Part shown: positions 44,952-54,554 of the stretch, one piece after another
Layout of the letters: every line of letters begins with the position of its first letter
Numbering within the stretch: position 1 is the first letter of the stretch
Origin: Arthrobacter nitrophenolicus
GTDB taxonomy: Bacteria > Actinomycetota > Actinomycetes > Actinomycetales > Micrococcaceae
NCBI RefSeq assembly: GCF_000332815.1
Contig: NZ_AOFD01000025.1
Span: 1 to 58,805, forward strand
Length of the DNA: 58,805 bases
Direction of reading: 5' to 3'
Notes under the pieces: generated by a model
Database searches by the model: none
The model's input: the letters and a program-made list of their open reading frames with translations, nothing else
Told to the model about the DNA's origin: nothing
Translations under genes and position numbers: made by a program

Positions 44952-46520
44952 GTGGTGGAACGACGGTCCGCCACTGTGATGGACCGCGGCCGCGGACTGG
45001 CAGCGGGACTTGAGGGACTGGTGGTGGCAGCACCGGGCGGGCCAAAGCAGGCTTCCTACGCCCCTTTCGACGGCTCCCTGGTGGGCGAGGTTCCCGTCTG
45101 CAGCGCTTCCGACGTGCGTGCCGCCGTCGACACCGCGCGTGCGGCGCAACGGCACTGGACATCCATATCCGTGGCCGAACGGCGGGCGGTCATCCGGCGT
45201 TTCCGACGGCTGCTGCTGGATCGGGAACAGGACGTCCTGGACCTGGTGCAGGCCGAGAGCGGCAAGGCACGGCTGAGCGCGTTCGAAGAGTTCGCTGACG
45301 TGGTCCTGACAGCGGACTACTACGAGCGGACCGCTGAACGGCACCTGCGGCCGCGCCGCCGGAAGGGTGCGGCCCCGGTCCTGACGCGCACCACCGAGTA
45401 CCGCGTTCCCAAAGGCGTGGTGGGGGTCATCAGTCCCTGGAACTACCCCCTGACCCTCGCTGTCTCCGACGCCCTTCCGGCCCTGCTGGCCGGGAACGGC
45501 ATCGTCCTGAAGCCGGATGCGCAGACGCCTTTCACGGCCCTGCTGATGCTCAGGCTGCTCCGGGAGGCAGGCCTTCCCGCCGACCTGTTCCAGGTTGTCA
45601 CGGGGCCTGGCCCGGACATCGGCCCCGTCCTGATCGACCAGGTGGACTTCCTGATGTTCACCGGATCCTCGAAGACCGGCAAGACCGTGGCACGGCAGTG
45701 CGGTGAGCGGCTGATCGGCTTTTCCGCCGAACTCGGCGGAAAGAACCCAATGCTGGTGCTCGCTGATGCCGATGTTGGCAAGGCCGCCGCCGGCGCCGTT
45801 CACGCCTGCTTTTCCAACTCCGGGCAACTCTGCGTCAGCATTGAGCGGATTTACGTGCACACCGACGTGTACCAGCCGTTCCTGGCAGCGTTCACCGCCG
45901 GGGTGAGGGGCATCCGCGTGGGCCCCGGACCGGACTGGGACATCGGCATGGGCTCGCTCATCAGTGCCGCCCAGGTGGAACGGGTGGACCGGCATGTCCA
46001 GGATGCCCTGGCAAAAGGCGCGCAGCTGCTCGCGGGCGGACGCCGCAGGCCGGACCTGGGACCGTTGTTCTACGAACCCACCGTCCTGGCCGGGGTCACG
46101 CAGGACATGCTCCTGGCCCGGGAGGAGACGTTCGGTCCGGTGGTTGCCGTCTACCGGGCGGTGGACGATGACGAAGCCGTGGCCCTGGCGAACGACTCCG
46201 ACTTCGGCCTGAACGCCAGCGTCTGGTCCGCCCGGCGGGGGGAGGTGGTGGGCCGGCGGCTCCTCACGGGCACAGTCAATGTCAATGAAGGCTATGCCGC
46301 CACCTGGGCGTCCCACGACGCCCCGATCGGCGGGATGAAGGACTCCGGCGCCGGACGCCGCCATGGCAGGGAGGGCATCCTGAAATACACCGAGCCGCAG
46401 ACCGTCGCCGTGCAGCACCTGCTGAGGGTGGCGCCCACACCCGGCATGTCCAACAGGACCTACGCCCACATCATGAAAGGGGCCATCACCCTGATGGGCA
46501 GATTGCCCCGCACCCGGTAA
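44952..46520 (+). CDS. Aldehyde dehydrogenase family protein (succinate-semialdehyde dehydrogenase-like)
   Basis: 522 aa. Conserved ALDH motifs are present: SPWNYPLTL, FTGSSKTGKTVA (NAD(P) fold), catalytic Glu in AELGGKNPML and catalytic Cys in NSGQLCVS, and EETFGPVVAV. The final ~40 residues (HLLRVAPTPGMSNRTYAHIMKGAITLMGRLPRTR) are a basic extension beyond the usual end. Similar proteins are labelled succinic-semialdehyde dehydrogenase, but the hydrolase and SDR neighbours suggest a long-chain aldehyde. GTG start at 44952. Confidence 0.85.
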   Translation: MVERRSATVMDRGRGLAAGLEGLVVAAPGGPKQASYAPFDGSLVGEVPVCSASDVRAAVDTARAAQRHWTSISVAERRAVIRRFRRLLLDREQDVLDLVQAESGKARLSAFEEFADVVLTADYYERTAERHLRPRRRKGAAPVLTRTTEYRVPKGVVGVISPWNYPLTLAVSDALPALLAGNGIVLKPDAQTPFTALLMLRLLREAGLPADLFQVVTGPGPDIGPVLIDQVDFLMFTGSSKTGKTVARQCGERLIGFSAELGGKNPMLVLADADVGKAAAGAVHACFSNSGQLCVSIERIYVHTDVYQPFLAAFTAGVRGIRVGPGPDWDIGMGSLISAAQVERVDRHVQDALAKGAQLLAGGRRRPDLGPLFYEPTVLAGVTQDMLLAREETFGPVVAVYRAVDDDEAVALANDSDFGLNASVWSARRGEVVGRRLLTGTVNVNEGYAATWASHDAPIGGMKDSGAGRRHGREGILKYTEPQTVAVQHLLRVAPTPGMSNRTYAHIMKGAITLMGRLPRTR

Positions 46521-46558
46521 GGACCATTGCCTGCCGCCCACCTACCAGGAGAACTGAC

Positions 46559-47368
46559 ATGGCCAGAGGAACCCGCCTTTCCGGTGCAACACTGCTCATC
46601 ACGGGAGGGGGCAGCGGGCTGGGCCGCCGTGTGGCGCTTGGCGCCGCAGGGCGCGGAAGCCGGGTAGTCATCTGGGACGTGGACGCCGCCCGGGGTTCCG
46701 GGGTGCGCGACGAAATCCTGGCTGCCGGCGGGCAGGCCGAAGCGCACGCCGTCGACGTCACAGACCGGGAGTCGGTCCGGTCCGCGGCTGCTGCTGCAGG
46801 GCAGGTGGATATCCTGGTCAACAACGCCGGCGTGGTGAGTGGCCGGAAACTCCTTGAGGCCACGGACGAGGACATCGAACGCACCATGAAGGTCAACGTC
46901 ATGGCCCTCTACTGGGTTACCCGGGCCTTCCTGGGCGGAATGGCACATCGCCGGCGGGGCACCGTAGTCACGGTAGCCAGCGCTGCGGGCCTGGTGGGCG
47001 TCGCCCGGCAGACGGATTACTCCGCCAGCAAGTTCGCCGCCTTCGGTTTCAACGAGTCACTGCGCGCCGAGCTCCGCACGGCGCATCCGGGCGTCAATAC
47101 GCTGGTGGTCTGCCCCTACTACATCGATACCGGCATGTTCCACGGCGTCCGAACCAGGTGGCCGCTGCTCCTTCCCATCCTCCAGGAAGAGCAGGTGGCT
47201 GCCCGGATCCTCGACGCCATCGAGACCGGCCGCCGCAAGGTGGTCCTGCCGCCCATAGTGAACCTGCTTCCGGTCCTGCGGATCCTTCCCGTCAGCACCT
47301 TTGACCGGCTCATGGACGTGCTGGGAGTCAACCGGACCATGGACCACTTCACCGGCCGCCCGCGCTAG
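46559..47368 (+). CDS. Short-chain dehydrogenase/reductase
   Basis: 269 aa. Cofactor loop TGGGSGLGRRVA, NNAG motif, Ser in VTVASAAGL, and Tyr/Lys in TDYSASKFA. The C-terminus has a hydrophobic stretch (IVNLLPVLRILPVSTFDRLMDVLG) like the RDH/DHRS10-type enzymes that act on lipid alcohols at membranes. CCAGGAGAACTGAC gives the ATG a good Shine-Dalgarno. With the preceding ALDH and hydrolase it could oxidise an alcohol to aldehyde to acid; this is inferred from gene order. Confidence 0.87.
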   Translation: MARGTRLSGATLLITGGGSGLGRRVALGAAGRGSRVVIWDVDAARGSGVRDEILAAGGQAEAHAVDVTDRESVRSAAAAAGQVDILVNNAGVVSGRKLLEATDEDIERTMKVNVMALYWVTRAFLGGMAHRRRGTVVTVASAAGLVGVARQTDYSASKFAAFGFNESLRAELRTAHPGVNTLVVCPYYIDTGMFHGVRTRWPLLLPILQEEQVAARILDAIETGRRKVVLPPIVNLLPVLRILPVSTFDRLMDVLGVNRTMDHFTGRPR

Positions 47369-47501
47369 GTTCCGCTTACCAGCGCCGCGTGCTTCATTCG
47401 CCTTTATCCGAAGGGGACCCTTGGCCCTACCGTGGCGCCCGTGATCTTTCTACCGTTGCTGTTCAAGGGGGAACCGCCGGCGAAGAAATGGAGCCCCAAA
47501 C

Positions 47502-49282
47502 ATGCGCATCACAAGACGTCAATTGCTTCAGGCCGGTGCGGTGGCCGGCGCGGGCCTGCTCGTGTCGCCCCGCCACGTTGCCGTCGGGGCGCCCCCGGCG
47601 GCGCCGGTAACCCTGTTTACCGAGCAGCTGCCCGCGCTCGCCGAACTTGGCGTCCTCGATATGCAGGGCGGCGGCAGTACGTCCCTGTCCATGATCAACG
47701 CCAGCCACTTTTTCCATCAGCAAATGGGCAGGACGCCCACGCTGGCATACCGGCAGGCCGGCTCATCACAGACGTACCTGGGGCCCGTGATCATCGCCCG
47801 GAAAGGTACCCCCTTCGACCTGACGGTCCACAATGGCATTCAAGACGGGCATCCCCTTGGCTTCGCCGTGGACGGTGAACTGGTTCCGGCAGGCAGCGAC
47901 GATGCCAATGCCCCGCGGACGTCCCTCCACCTCCACGGCGGCAACACCAGTCCCGGGTCCGACGGCGGACCGCTGCAGGTATTCAGGCCCGGCGCCTCCT
48001 ACACGTACCACTACAGCAACAACCAGGATGCGGCCGGGCTGTGGTACCACGACCATGCGCTGGGCATTACCCGGCTGAATGTCTATGCGGGACTGGCCGG
48101 CGGCTACCTGCTCCGGGACACACCCGGGCCAGGGGGAACAGGGATCGACACGGGGGACGGCACGCACCTGCCGCCGCCGCCCTACGAGGTCCCGCTCATC
48201 ATCCAGGACCGCATGTTCAATCCTGATGGCTCGTTGGCCTACCCGCCGAATCCCGACCTCCTGGGGGCTGACGGGAACCCGCGGCCGTGGGCGCCGAGTT
48301 CTTTGGCGACGTGGCCACGGTCAACGGCAAATGCTGGCCCGACCTGGAGGTGGCCCGCGGCAAATACCGCTTCCGGGTCTTCAACGGCTCCAACGCCCGG
48401 TTCTACGACCTCAAGTTCGTCGCCGGCGGGTCTGCGCTGGTCTTCCACCAGATCGGTTCCGACGGCGGGCTCCTTAACGCCCCCGTCCGGCTCAACAGGC
48501 TGGTCATCGGTCCCGGTGAACGGGCGGACATCGTGCTGGACTTCGCAGGCCTGCCGGCCGGGTCCCGGATTGTCCTGCGCAACAGTGCCCCCGTTCCGTA
48601 TCCTGACGGGCCGGTATCGGTGCGGCGGGGCGGCGTCCCCCTTCCGGACATCATGCAGTTCACCGTCGCTTCACAGACCGGCTACACGGTACCCCTGCCT
48701 GCCAGCCTGAGGCCCCAGCCCATCACCAGCCTGCGGGACAAACCCACGGCGGCCACCAGGAGTATGACCCTGGTGGAGGTGGTGGATGCCAACGGCATTC
48801 CCGTCATGGCGCTGCTGAACAACAGGATGTTCGGCAGCCCGGACATCACTGCGGTGAAAAGCGACACCCTGGAGCAGTGGGAGCTCATCAACACCACCGT
48901 GGACGCCCATCCCATCCACCTGCACTTCACGCAGTTCCAGGTCCTCAACCGGCAGCGGTTCGATGCCGGCGCCTACCTGGCGGCCACCGGCTATACGGAC
49001 CCCGTGTCAGGCCTCGTGGTACCGGGCCAGGGGAATGCGGTCCCGGTGGATCCATTCCTGATTGGCCGTCCGAAGAACGCCCCCGCCGGCGAGCAAGGGT
49101 GGAAGGACACTGTGGTGGCGCTGCCGGGCGAAGTGACGCGCATCCGCGTTCCCTTCGGTGCTGAGGCTGCAGGCGGGGCACCACTGGCTATCGGTGAGTC
49201 CTTCAAGGGCGAGTACGTCTGGCACTGCCATGTCCTGGAGCACGAGGACAACGACATGATGCAGCGCTACGTCATTGAGTAG
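47502..49282 (+). pseudogene. Tat-exported multicopper oxidase (one apparent frameshift)
   Basis: 593 aa when one G near 48296 is restored (giving RPWAPEFFGDVATVNG). The N-terminus MRITRRQLLQAGAVAGAGLL is a Tat signal. Copper ligands are intact on both sides of the break: HLHGG and WYHDHAL in the first cupredoxin domain, HPIHLHF and HCHVLEHEDNDMM in the last. It resembles bilirubin-oxidase/CotA-type laccases and is probably exported folded, oxidising phenols, bilirubin or metals. The ATG follows GGAGCCCC; bases 47369-47501 upstream hold no gene. The frameshift is likely a sequence error. Confidence 0.85.
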
Positions 49283-49296
49283 CAGCCGGAGAGCTT

Positions 49297-49790
49297 CTAG
49301 GCCAGGGAACTGATGGGTGCAGTGGCGGCGCTGGTCAGCCGGACCAGGTCCGCCGGGGCGAGCTCGATATCGAGGCCACGCTTCCCGCCGGAGACAAGCA
49401 GGGTTTCCAGCGTGAGGGCGCTGGAGTCCAGCACCGTGGGGAGGGCAGCCGCTGGCCAAGCGGGGAGATGCCGCCCAGGACATAGCCGGTGCGGCGCTGG
49501 GCCGCCGTCGGGTCCGCCATCGCCGCCTTCTTCGCCCCCATGGCGGCGGCGAAGGCCTTCAGGTCGAGGCTGCCGCTGACGGGCACGATCCCCACCGCCA
49601 GCTTTCCCTCCACCTCGACCATCAACGTCTTAAATACCCGGGCCGGATCAATGCCCAGGACTTCCGCGGCTTCGGCCCCGTAGCTGGCCGCCGAGGGATC
49701 GTGCGCATAGGGGTGCAGCACAAAGGGAACCCCGGCCGCGGTCAGTGCCGCTGTGGCCGGGGTTCCCGTTGAGGCGCTCTTGCGTGCCAC
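49297..49790 (-). pseudogene. ybaK: YbaK/EbsC-type Cys-tRNA(Pro) deacylase (one apparent frameshift)
   Basis: 164 aa when one base near 49453 is restored (giving [45 protein letters not shown]). The YbaK fold core is clear: HPYAHDPSAASYGAEAAEVLG, VFKTLMVEVEGKLAVGIVPVSG, and GYVLGGISPLGQR. The family removes Cys or Ala mis-attached to tRNA(Pro). GTG start at 49790, 13 bases after the sufE stop, so the two are co-transcribed. Confidence 0.85.
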
Positions 49791-49803
49791 CGGTGCTGGC
49801 GGA

Positions 49804-50265
49804 TCAGGCGCGGACGCCGCTTGCAGCAGCGACCTTGCGCTTGATCCTTCCCAGCATTGCCGTCATGCCGCGCATGCGCAGCGGCGTGATGGCCCGGGTA
49901 AGGCCGAGAAGTTCGGGCATGTCATCCGGCACCGAGAGGATTTCTTCGGGCGACAACCCGTCGAGTCCCTCATGCAGGACGCCGGCGAACCCGCGCGTGG
50001 TGGGGGCCTCGGCCGGGGCCTTGAAGTACAGGCGCACGGCAGGCGCCTGCCCGCCGTCGTTCTTCTCCGTCTCAATGGTGAGGAACAGCGGCGACTGGCA
50101 CTCCACCACCTGCTCCAGGAGCTCGGGGTGGTCGTTCAGCCGCTCCGGAAGCGCCGGCAGTCCCTCGGAGAACTCCAGCAGCAGCTGCAGCCGCTCGGGT
50201 TCGCTGAGGGCCTGGAAGTCGTCGACGATGGCCGCCAGGGCGGACGGCAAGGCTTGAGTAGTCAT
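49804..50265 (-). CDS. sufE: SufE-type cysteine desulfuration protein
   Basis: 153 aa. The sulfur-accepting Cys is C56 in QVVECQSPLFL, as in SufE. SufE takes persulfide sulfur from SufS for Fe-S cluster assembly. The ATG at 50265 lies seven bases after TAAACT with no ribosome site, so it has its own likely leaderless promoter, although sseA lies 31 bases upstream. The pairing of SufE with a rhodanese is common in Actinobacteria. Confidence 0.85.
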   Translation of the reverse strand: MTTQALPSALAAIVDDFQALSEPERLQLLLEFSEGLPALPERLNDHPELLEQVVECQSPLFLTIETEKNDGGQAPAVRLYFKAPAEAPTTRGFAGVLHEGLDGLSPEEILSVPDDMPELLGLTRAITPLRMRGMTAMLGRIKRKVAAASGVRA

Positions 50266-50272
50266 CAGTCCA

Positions 50273-50278
50273 AGTTTA
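50273..50278 (-). promoter_or_regulatory. Predicted -10 of a leaderless promoter for sufE
   Basis: Minus-strand TAAACT, seven bases, then ATG. It lies in the 31-bp gap after sseA. Confidence 0.45.
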
Positions 50279-50296
50279 CGCGGGGCGGTGCCCGCG

Positions 50297-51223
50297 TCAG
50301 ACTCCTGCCGGGACGGAAACGGAACCGCGCCCGGCACCCTTGACGATCGGGACGCGGACAGCGTTGCCCCATTCGGTCCAGGAGCCGTCGTAGTTGCGCA
50401 CGGACTCGAAGCCGAGGAGGTACTTGAGGGCGAACCAGGTGTGGCTGGAACGCTCGCCGATGCGGCAGTAGGCCACGACGTCGTCGCCGGCGGTGAGGCC
50501 TGCCTCGCCCAGGTAGATGGCCTCAAGTTCCTCGCGGCTGCGGTAGGTGCCGTCAGCTGCGGCGGCGCGGGCCCAGGGGACGGACGCGGCGGTGGGGATG
50601 TGGCCGCCGCGCAGGGCGCCTTCCTCCGGGTAGGCGGGCATGTGCGTGCGCTGGCCGGTGTACTCCTCGGGGGAGCGGACGTCGATCAGCGGCCCCGTGC
50701 CGAGGTGCGCCAGGACGTCTTCCTTGAACGCCCGGATGGGGGCGTCATCGCGCTCCACCACGGGGTAGTTGCCGGGGGCGGGTGCGGGCTTGTCCTTGGT
50801 CAGTTCCCGGCCTTCGGCAATCCACTTGTCCCGGCCGCCGTCGAGCAGCCGGACGTCCTGGTGGCCGAAGAGGGTGAAGACCCACAGGGCGTAGGCGGCC
50901 CACCAGTTGGACTTGTCGCCGTAGATGACCACAGTGGTGTCCCGGGAAATGCCCTTCGACGCCGCGAGCTTGGCGAAGGCGGCGCCGTCCACGTAGTCCC
51001 GGGTCACTTCGTCGTTCAGGTCCGTGTGCCAGTCGATCTTCACGGCGCCGGGGATATGGCCTGTTTCGTAGAGGAGCACGTCCTCGTCAGACTCCACGAC
51101 CACGAGGTTGCCGTTCGCCACGGCACCGTCCGCGAGGGCTGCGGCCAGCCATTCGGTGGAGACCAGGCGCTCGGGGTGGGCGTAGGCGGCGAACTTCTCG
51201 TTCTGCTCAACGGGGTAGGGCAT
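50297..51223 (-). CDS. sseA: Thiosulfate/3-mercaptopyruvate sulfurtransferase (two-domain rhodanese)
   Basis: 308 aa. Two rhodanese domains; the second carries active-site C253 in [12 protein letters not shown], while the first ([10 protein letters not shown]) has Asp in its place, as in typical two-domain enzymes. It transfers sulfur from thiosulfate or 3-mercaptopyruvate to an acceptor. The ATG at 51223 has GAAAGG upstream, so the 26-codon extension to 51301 is rejected. sufE follows directly. Bases 51224-51452 are the divergent promoter region with zapE and hold no gene. Confidence 0.9.
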   Translation of the reverse strand: MPYPVEQNEKFAAYAHPERLVSTEWLAAALADGAVANGNLVVVESDEDVLLYETGHIPGAVKIDWHTDLNDEVTRDYVDGAAFAKLAASKGISRDTTVVIYGDKSNWWAAYALWVFTLFGHQDVRLLDGGRDKWIAEGRELTKDKPAPAPGNYPVVERDDAPIRAFKEDVLAHLGTGPLIDVRSPEEYTGQRTHMPAYPEEGALRGGHIPTAASVPWARAAAADGTYRSREELEAIYLGEAGLTAGDDVVAYCRIGERSSHTWFALKYLLGFESVRNYDGSWTEWGNAVRVPIVKGAGRGSVSVPAGV

Positions 51224-51452
51224 TGGTGATGGCCTTTCATTAGAGACACGGGAGGACCGCTGGACCTGGAGTGGCACCGGCGTCGGGACCTGCTCCCACA
51301 CTAGCCAGCGTCCCGCGCGTTGTCCGTATTCCGTTAACAGGACGAAATGTTGCCTTCGTCACTGCGGCGCCGGCAGCAGGCCCTGGCACCAGGCGCAGCA
51401 CCGCATTGCCGGTATCCTTTCTGGGGACCTCCTACCAGCAGAACGGACCACC

Positions 51453-52490
51453 TTGGTACAGATCGAACAGCTTGCCGCCCGCACCCCGGCAGTTTCGGTG
51501 GATGAACTCCTCCAGGGCTTCTATCCCTCGCCGCGGTTCGGCCAGGTGTCATTCGCCAGCTACCGTCCGGACCCCAAGCAGCCGAGCCAGGCCGCCGCAG
51601 TCCGGGCACTCCAGGGTTTCGCCGACGGCGTGGGATCGGCCAACGGCGGCGGCCTGTTCAAGAAGCTGTTCGGCAAGAAGGACGAGTCCCGCGCAGGGAT
51701 CTACCTGGACGGCGGCTTCGGCGTGGGCAAGACCCACCTGCTGGCCTCCCTCTGGCACGCCTCCCCGGGCCCCAAGGCTTTCGGCACGTTCGTTGAGTAC
51801 ACCAACCTGGTGGGCGCCCTGTCCTTCCGGAAGACCGTGGATGCGCTCAGCAGCTACAAGCTGGTCTGCATTGACGAGTTCGAGCTGGACGATCCGGGCG
51901 ACACCGTCCTGATGTCCCGGCTGATGCGTGAACTGGCCGACGCCGGCGTCAAGCTCGCGGCCACGTCCAACACCCTGCCGGGTTCCCTGGGCGACGGCCG
52001 GTTCGCCGCGGTGGACTTCCAGCGCGAGATCCAGGTGCTGGCGGACCAGTTCGACGTCATCCGGATCGACGGCGAGGACTTCCGGCACCGCGGGCTGCCC
52101 GCAGCACCGGCCCCGCTGAAGAACAGCGAGCTCTCCTCCCACATGAAGGCGGAGTTCGACGGCAAGACGGTGGCCCAGGACGAATTCTCCACGCTGATCC
52201 ACCACCTCGCGGGCGTGCACCCCAGCCGGTACCGGCAGCTGATCGACGGCATCGACGGCGTGGTGTGGCGCAACGTGGACACCATCACCGAGCAGGCCGT
52301 GGCACTGAGGTTCGTGGTGCTCGCCGACCGCCTCTACGACAAGGACGTCCCCATCCTTGCCAGCGGCGTCCCGTTCGACAAGCTCTTCACCGAGGAAATG
52401 ATGACGGGCGGCTACATGAAGAAGTACTTCCGTGCCGTATCGCGCCTCACCGCCCTGGCCCGCGAGGGCCAGAACCACGAACCCTCCTAG
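51453..52490 (+). CDS. zapE: Cell division protein ZapE / AFG1-like ATPase
   Basis: 345 aa. Walker A is GGFGVGKTH and Walker B is LVCIDEFELDD, the AFG1/ZapE hallmarks. The N-terminal region (FYPSPRFGQVSFASYRPD) and the C-terminal PFDKLFTEEMMTGGYMKKYFRAVSRL are also family-specific. E. coli ZapE acts on Z-ring constriction; a similar role is possible. The start is TTG at 51453, as no ATG/GTG fits the conserved N-terminus. It converges on benE with three bases between stops. Confidence 0.85.
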   Translation: MVQIEQLAARTPAVSVDELLQGFYPSPRFGQVSFASYRPDPKQPSQAAAVRALQGFADGVGSANGGGLFKKLFGKKDESRAGIYLDGGFGVGKTHLLASLWHASPGPKAFGTFVEYTNLVGALSFRKTVDALSSYKLVCIDEFELDDPGDTVLMSRLMRELADAGVKLAATSNTLPGSLGDGRFAAVDFQREIQVLADQFDVIRIDGEDFRHRGLPAAPAPLKNSELSSHMKAEFDGKTVAQDEFSTLIHHLAGVHPSRYRQLIDGIDGVVWRNVDTITEQAVALRFVVLADRLYDKDVPILASGVPFDKLFTEEMMTGGYMKKYFRAVSRLTALAREGQNHEPS

Positions 52491-52493
52491 CTT

Positions 52494-53717
52494 CTAGCCG
52501 GCAGCCCGGGGGAGGCGGGGCTTCAGGACGGCCCGGACCAGCAGGCCGGCAGCCAGTGCCCAGAAGGCCGATCCGATGCCCAGGAACGACAGGCCGGACG
52601 CCGCTGCCAGGAAGGTGACGGACGGGGCAATCCTGTCCTCGGGATCCGCCAGTGCAGCGGAGACCGCGGCGGCCAGGGTCCCCAGCAGCGCCAGCCCGGC
52701 CACGGCTTCCAGCATCCCTGCCGGCGCGGCGTTGACCAGGGTCACGAGGGCCGCCGAGAAGGCAGCCAGGACCAGGTACGCAAGGCCGGAAGTGAAACCG
52801 GCAACCCACCGGCGGCTCCGGTCATGGCCTGCCTCTTCACCCGCGGCAAGCGCGGCGCTCAGCGCGGCAAGGTTGATGGCATGGCCACCGAAGGACGCTC
52901 CAAGGGCAGTTCCCGCGCCGGTCACCAGCATGGCCGGCCGCCACGGCGTGCCGTACCCGAAGGAGCGCAGGACTGCCACACCGGGCACGTTCTGCGAGGC
53001 CATGGTCACTACGAACAGCGGCAGGGCTATGCCCACCATCGCGTGCAGGCTGAACGACGGGGTGGTCCAGGCCAGCGTGGGCAGCAAAGTTGTGTGCGGG
53101 AGGGCGGTCCCGTTGGCCGCCAATGCAATGACGATCACTCCGAGGGCCACCAGCAGGGCACCCGGCACGGCCCAGCGGGGAGCGAACCTCATCAGCAGCA
53201 GCCAGCAGATGATGACCGGACCCACGAACAGGGGGACGGTGCCCAGGGCCTTGAAGGGCGCAAGGCACAGCTGCAGGAGCACACCGGCGAGCATTGCCTG
53301 TGCCAGCGACGTCGGGATCCGCGCCATCAGCCGGCCCAGCGCCGGCACCAGGCCGGTCAGGGCGATCAGTACCCCGGTGCCAAGGAACGCCCCGACGGCG
53401 GCCGGCCACCCGCCGTCGGCCGCTCCGGATGCGGCGAGCAGCGCCGCCCCGGGTGTGGACCACGCGAGGGTGACCGGGACCCTGGAACGCCAGGCCAGCA
53501 GCACAACACCGAGGCCCACGGCCAGCGTGAGTGCCAGCAGGCCGGAGGCTGCCTGGGCGGGATCGGCGCCCACGGCCTTCAGGCCGGCCAGGACAACGGC
53601 GAACGATGAGGTGAAGCCCACCAGGGCAGTGACGATGCCCGCGACAATGGGCCGCGAATCCAGCCTGGATGCTGCGCCGGCCGGATGCGGTTTGAGGGAT
53701 GCGGGGGACTTCGCCAT
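52494..53717 (-). CDS. benE: BenE-family benzoate/H+ symporter
   Basis: 407 aa with about 11-12 hydrophobic helices. The BenE-typical pattern is SRPIVAGIVTALVGFTSSFAVVLAGLKAVGA at the start, then PFKALGTVPLFVGPVIICW and GVAVLRSFGYGTPWRPAMLVTGAGTALGASFGGHAINLAALSAAL. It imports benzoate with protons. No benzoate-degradation gene is in the window, so the substrate is inferred. The ATG follows TAACCT by six bases, a likely leaderless start. Confidence 0.87.
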   Translation of the reverse strand: MAKSPASLKPHPAGAASRLDSRPIVAGIVTALVGFTSSFAVVLAGLKAVGADPAQAASGLLALTLAVGLGVVLLAWRSRVPVTLAWSTPGAALLAASGAADGGWPAAVGAFLGTGVLIALTGLVPALGRLMARIPTSLAQAMLAGVLLQLCLAPFKALGTVPLFVGPVIICWLLLMRFAPRWAVPGALLVALGVIVIALAANGTALPHTTLLPTLAWTTPSFSLHAMVGIALPLFVVTMASQNVPGVAVLRSFGYGTPWRPAMLVTGAGTALGASFGGHAINLAALSAALAAGEEAGHDRSRRWVAGFTSGLAYLVLAAFSAALVTLVNAAPAGMLEAVAGLALLGTLAAAVSAALADPEDRIAPSVTFLAAASGLSFLGIGSAFWALAAGLLVRAVLKPRLPRAAG

Positions 53718-53723
53718 ATCCGC

Positions 53724-53729
53724 AGGTTA
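53724..53729 (-). promoter_or_regulatory. Predicted -10 of a leaderless promoter for benE
   Basis: Minus-strand TAACCT, six bases, then ATG; no Shine-Dalgarno. Confidence 0.45.
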
Positions 53730-53807
53730 CCGGTGCCGGACGGCGTGGCAGGAATTCGGACAGCCCGGGCCCCATCAGGGCGCGGAGGGGGCCGGTTAAA
53801 CGCCAAA

Positions 53808-53841
53808 GGCGCGGGTGCCGCCTCCCGGCGGGACCCGCGCC
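53808..53841 (-). terminator. Hairpin downstream of the MT0933-type gene
   Basis: GGCGCGGGT (53808-53816) and ACCCGCGCC (53833-53841) are a perfect 9-bp inverted repeat. It lies 38 bases beyond the antitoxin stop on the minus strand, between that gene and the benE promoter. There is no strong T tract. Confidence 0.5.
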
Positions 53842-53878
53842 CCGTTGACGTACTAGGGCAAAGCCCTGGCCAAATCCT

Positions 53879-54142
53879 TTACGGAGTCCTATCAGCCGGC
53901 GGAACCGGGTTGACGGGAGGCACCGGAGGAACCTGCCCGGCGGCAGGTGCCTGTCCCGGGGTTCCGTTCTTGTCAATGAGCTTGGAAGCGCCATTCTGGA
54001 TCTTGTCGACGTGGCCCGAGTACTTGCCTCCGGTCTTGGTATCGACGAAATCACCGGCCTTGTTGATGCCGTTCTTGATGGCCTGCTCGTTGCCACGGAT
54101 GAGACCCTGAGCTTTGCCCTTTAGATCGTCAAATAGTCCCAC
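53879..54142 (-). CDS. MT0933-like antitoxin family protein
   Basis: 87 aa. MGLFDDLKGKAQGLIRGNEQAIKNGINKAGDFVDTKTGGKY-type N-terminus is the hallmark of MT0933_antitox; a Pro-rich tail follows (APAAGQVPPVPPVNPVPP). The GTG at 54142 has GGGAGG five bases upstream; the GTG at 54148 sits too close to it. No toxin gene is adjacent: the neighbours are tRNA genes and benE. Despite the family name, a stress role without a toxin (CsbD-like) is equally possible. Confidence 0.72.
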   Translation of the reverse strand: MGLFDDLKGKAQGLIRGNEQAIKNGINKAGDFVDTKTGGKYSGHVDKIQNGASKLIDKNGTPGQAPAAGQVPPVPPVNPVPPADRTP

Positions 54143-54282
54143 GAGCACCTCCCTTCAATCGCGGAGCCAGGTCGCTCCTCGCGCATTCGATCCTAGACCT
54201 GCCGGAAAGGCCTGCCAAGGACATCGGGAGCTTTGGCCGTTCGCCGGCAGCGCAATCCCGGGGAAGGAGGGTCACGGACAAC

Positions 54283-54307
54283 AAAAAAGCAGCTCCGGAG
54301 AGCTGCT
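54283..54307 (-). terminator. Rho-independent terminator of the tRNA operon
   Basis: AGCAGCTC (54288-54295) and GAGCTGCT (54300-54307) form a perfect 8-bp stem with a CGGA tetraloop. On the minus strand it is followed by a run of six T, just after the last tRNA gene. Confidence 0.88.
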
Positions 54308-54315
54308 GCAATGTG

Positions 54316-54387
54316 TGGGCGATACTGGGATCGAACCAGTGACCTCTTCCGTGTCAGGGAAGCGCGCTACCGCTGCGCCAATCGCCC
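54316..54387 (-). tRNA. tRNA-Val(GAC)
   Basis: 72 nt. Acceptor stem GGGCGAT/ATCGCCC, anticodon stem CTTCC/GGAAG with loop CTGACAC, so anticodon GAC (Val). T-loop GGTTCGATCC is intact. CCA is not encoded. It is the last of five tRNA genes in transcription order. Confidence 0.95.
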
Positions 54388-54429
54388 GGAACCGGAAGAC
54401 CGGCATATGGGTTGTGTAAAAGGTAAGAG

Positions 54430-54502
<73 letters not shown>

Positions 54503-54554
54503 ATGTGCGTTCCGGCCGAAACCGGACTGCGTTGTGGCAAGTGACCTTGCCGAG

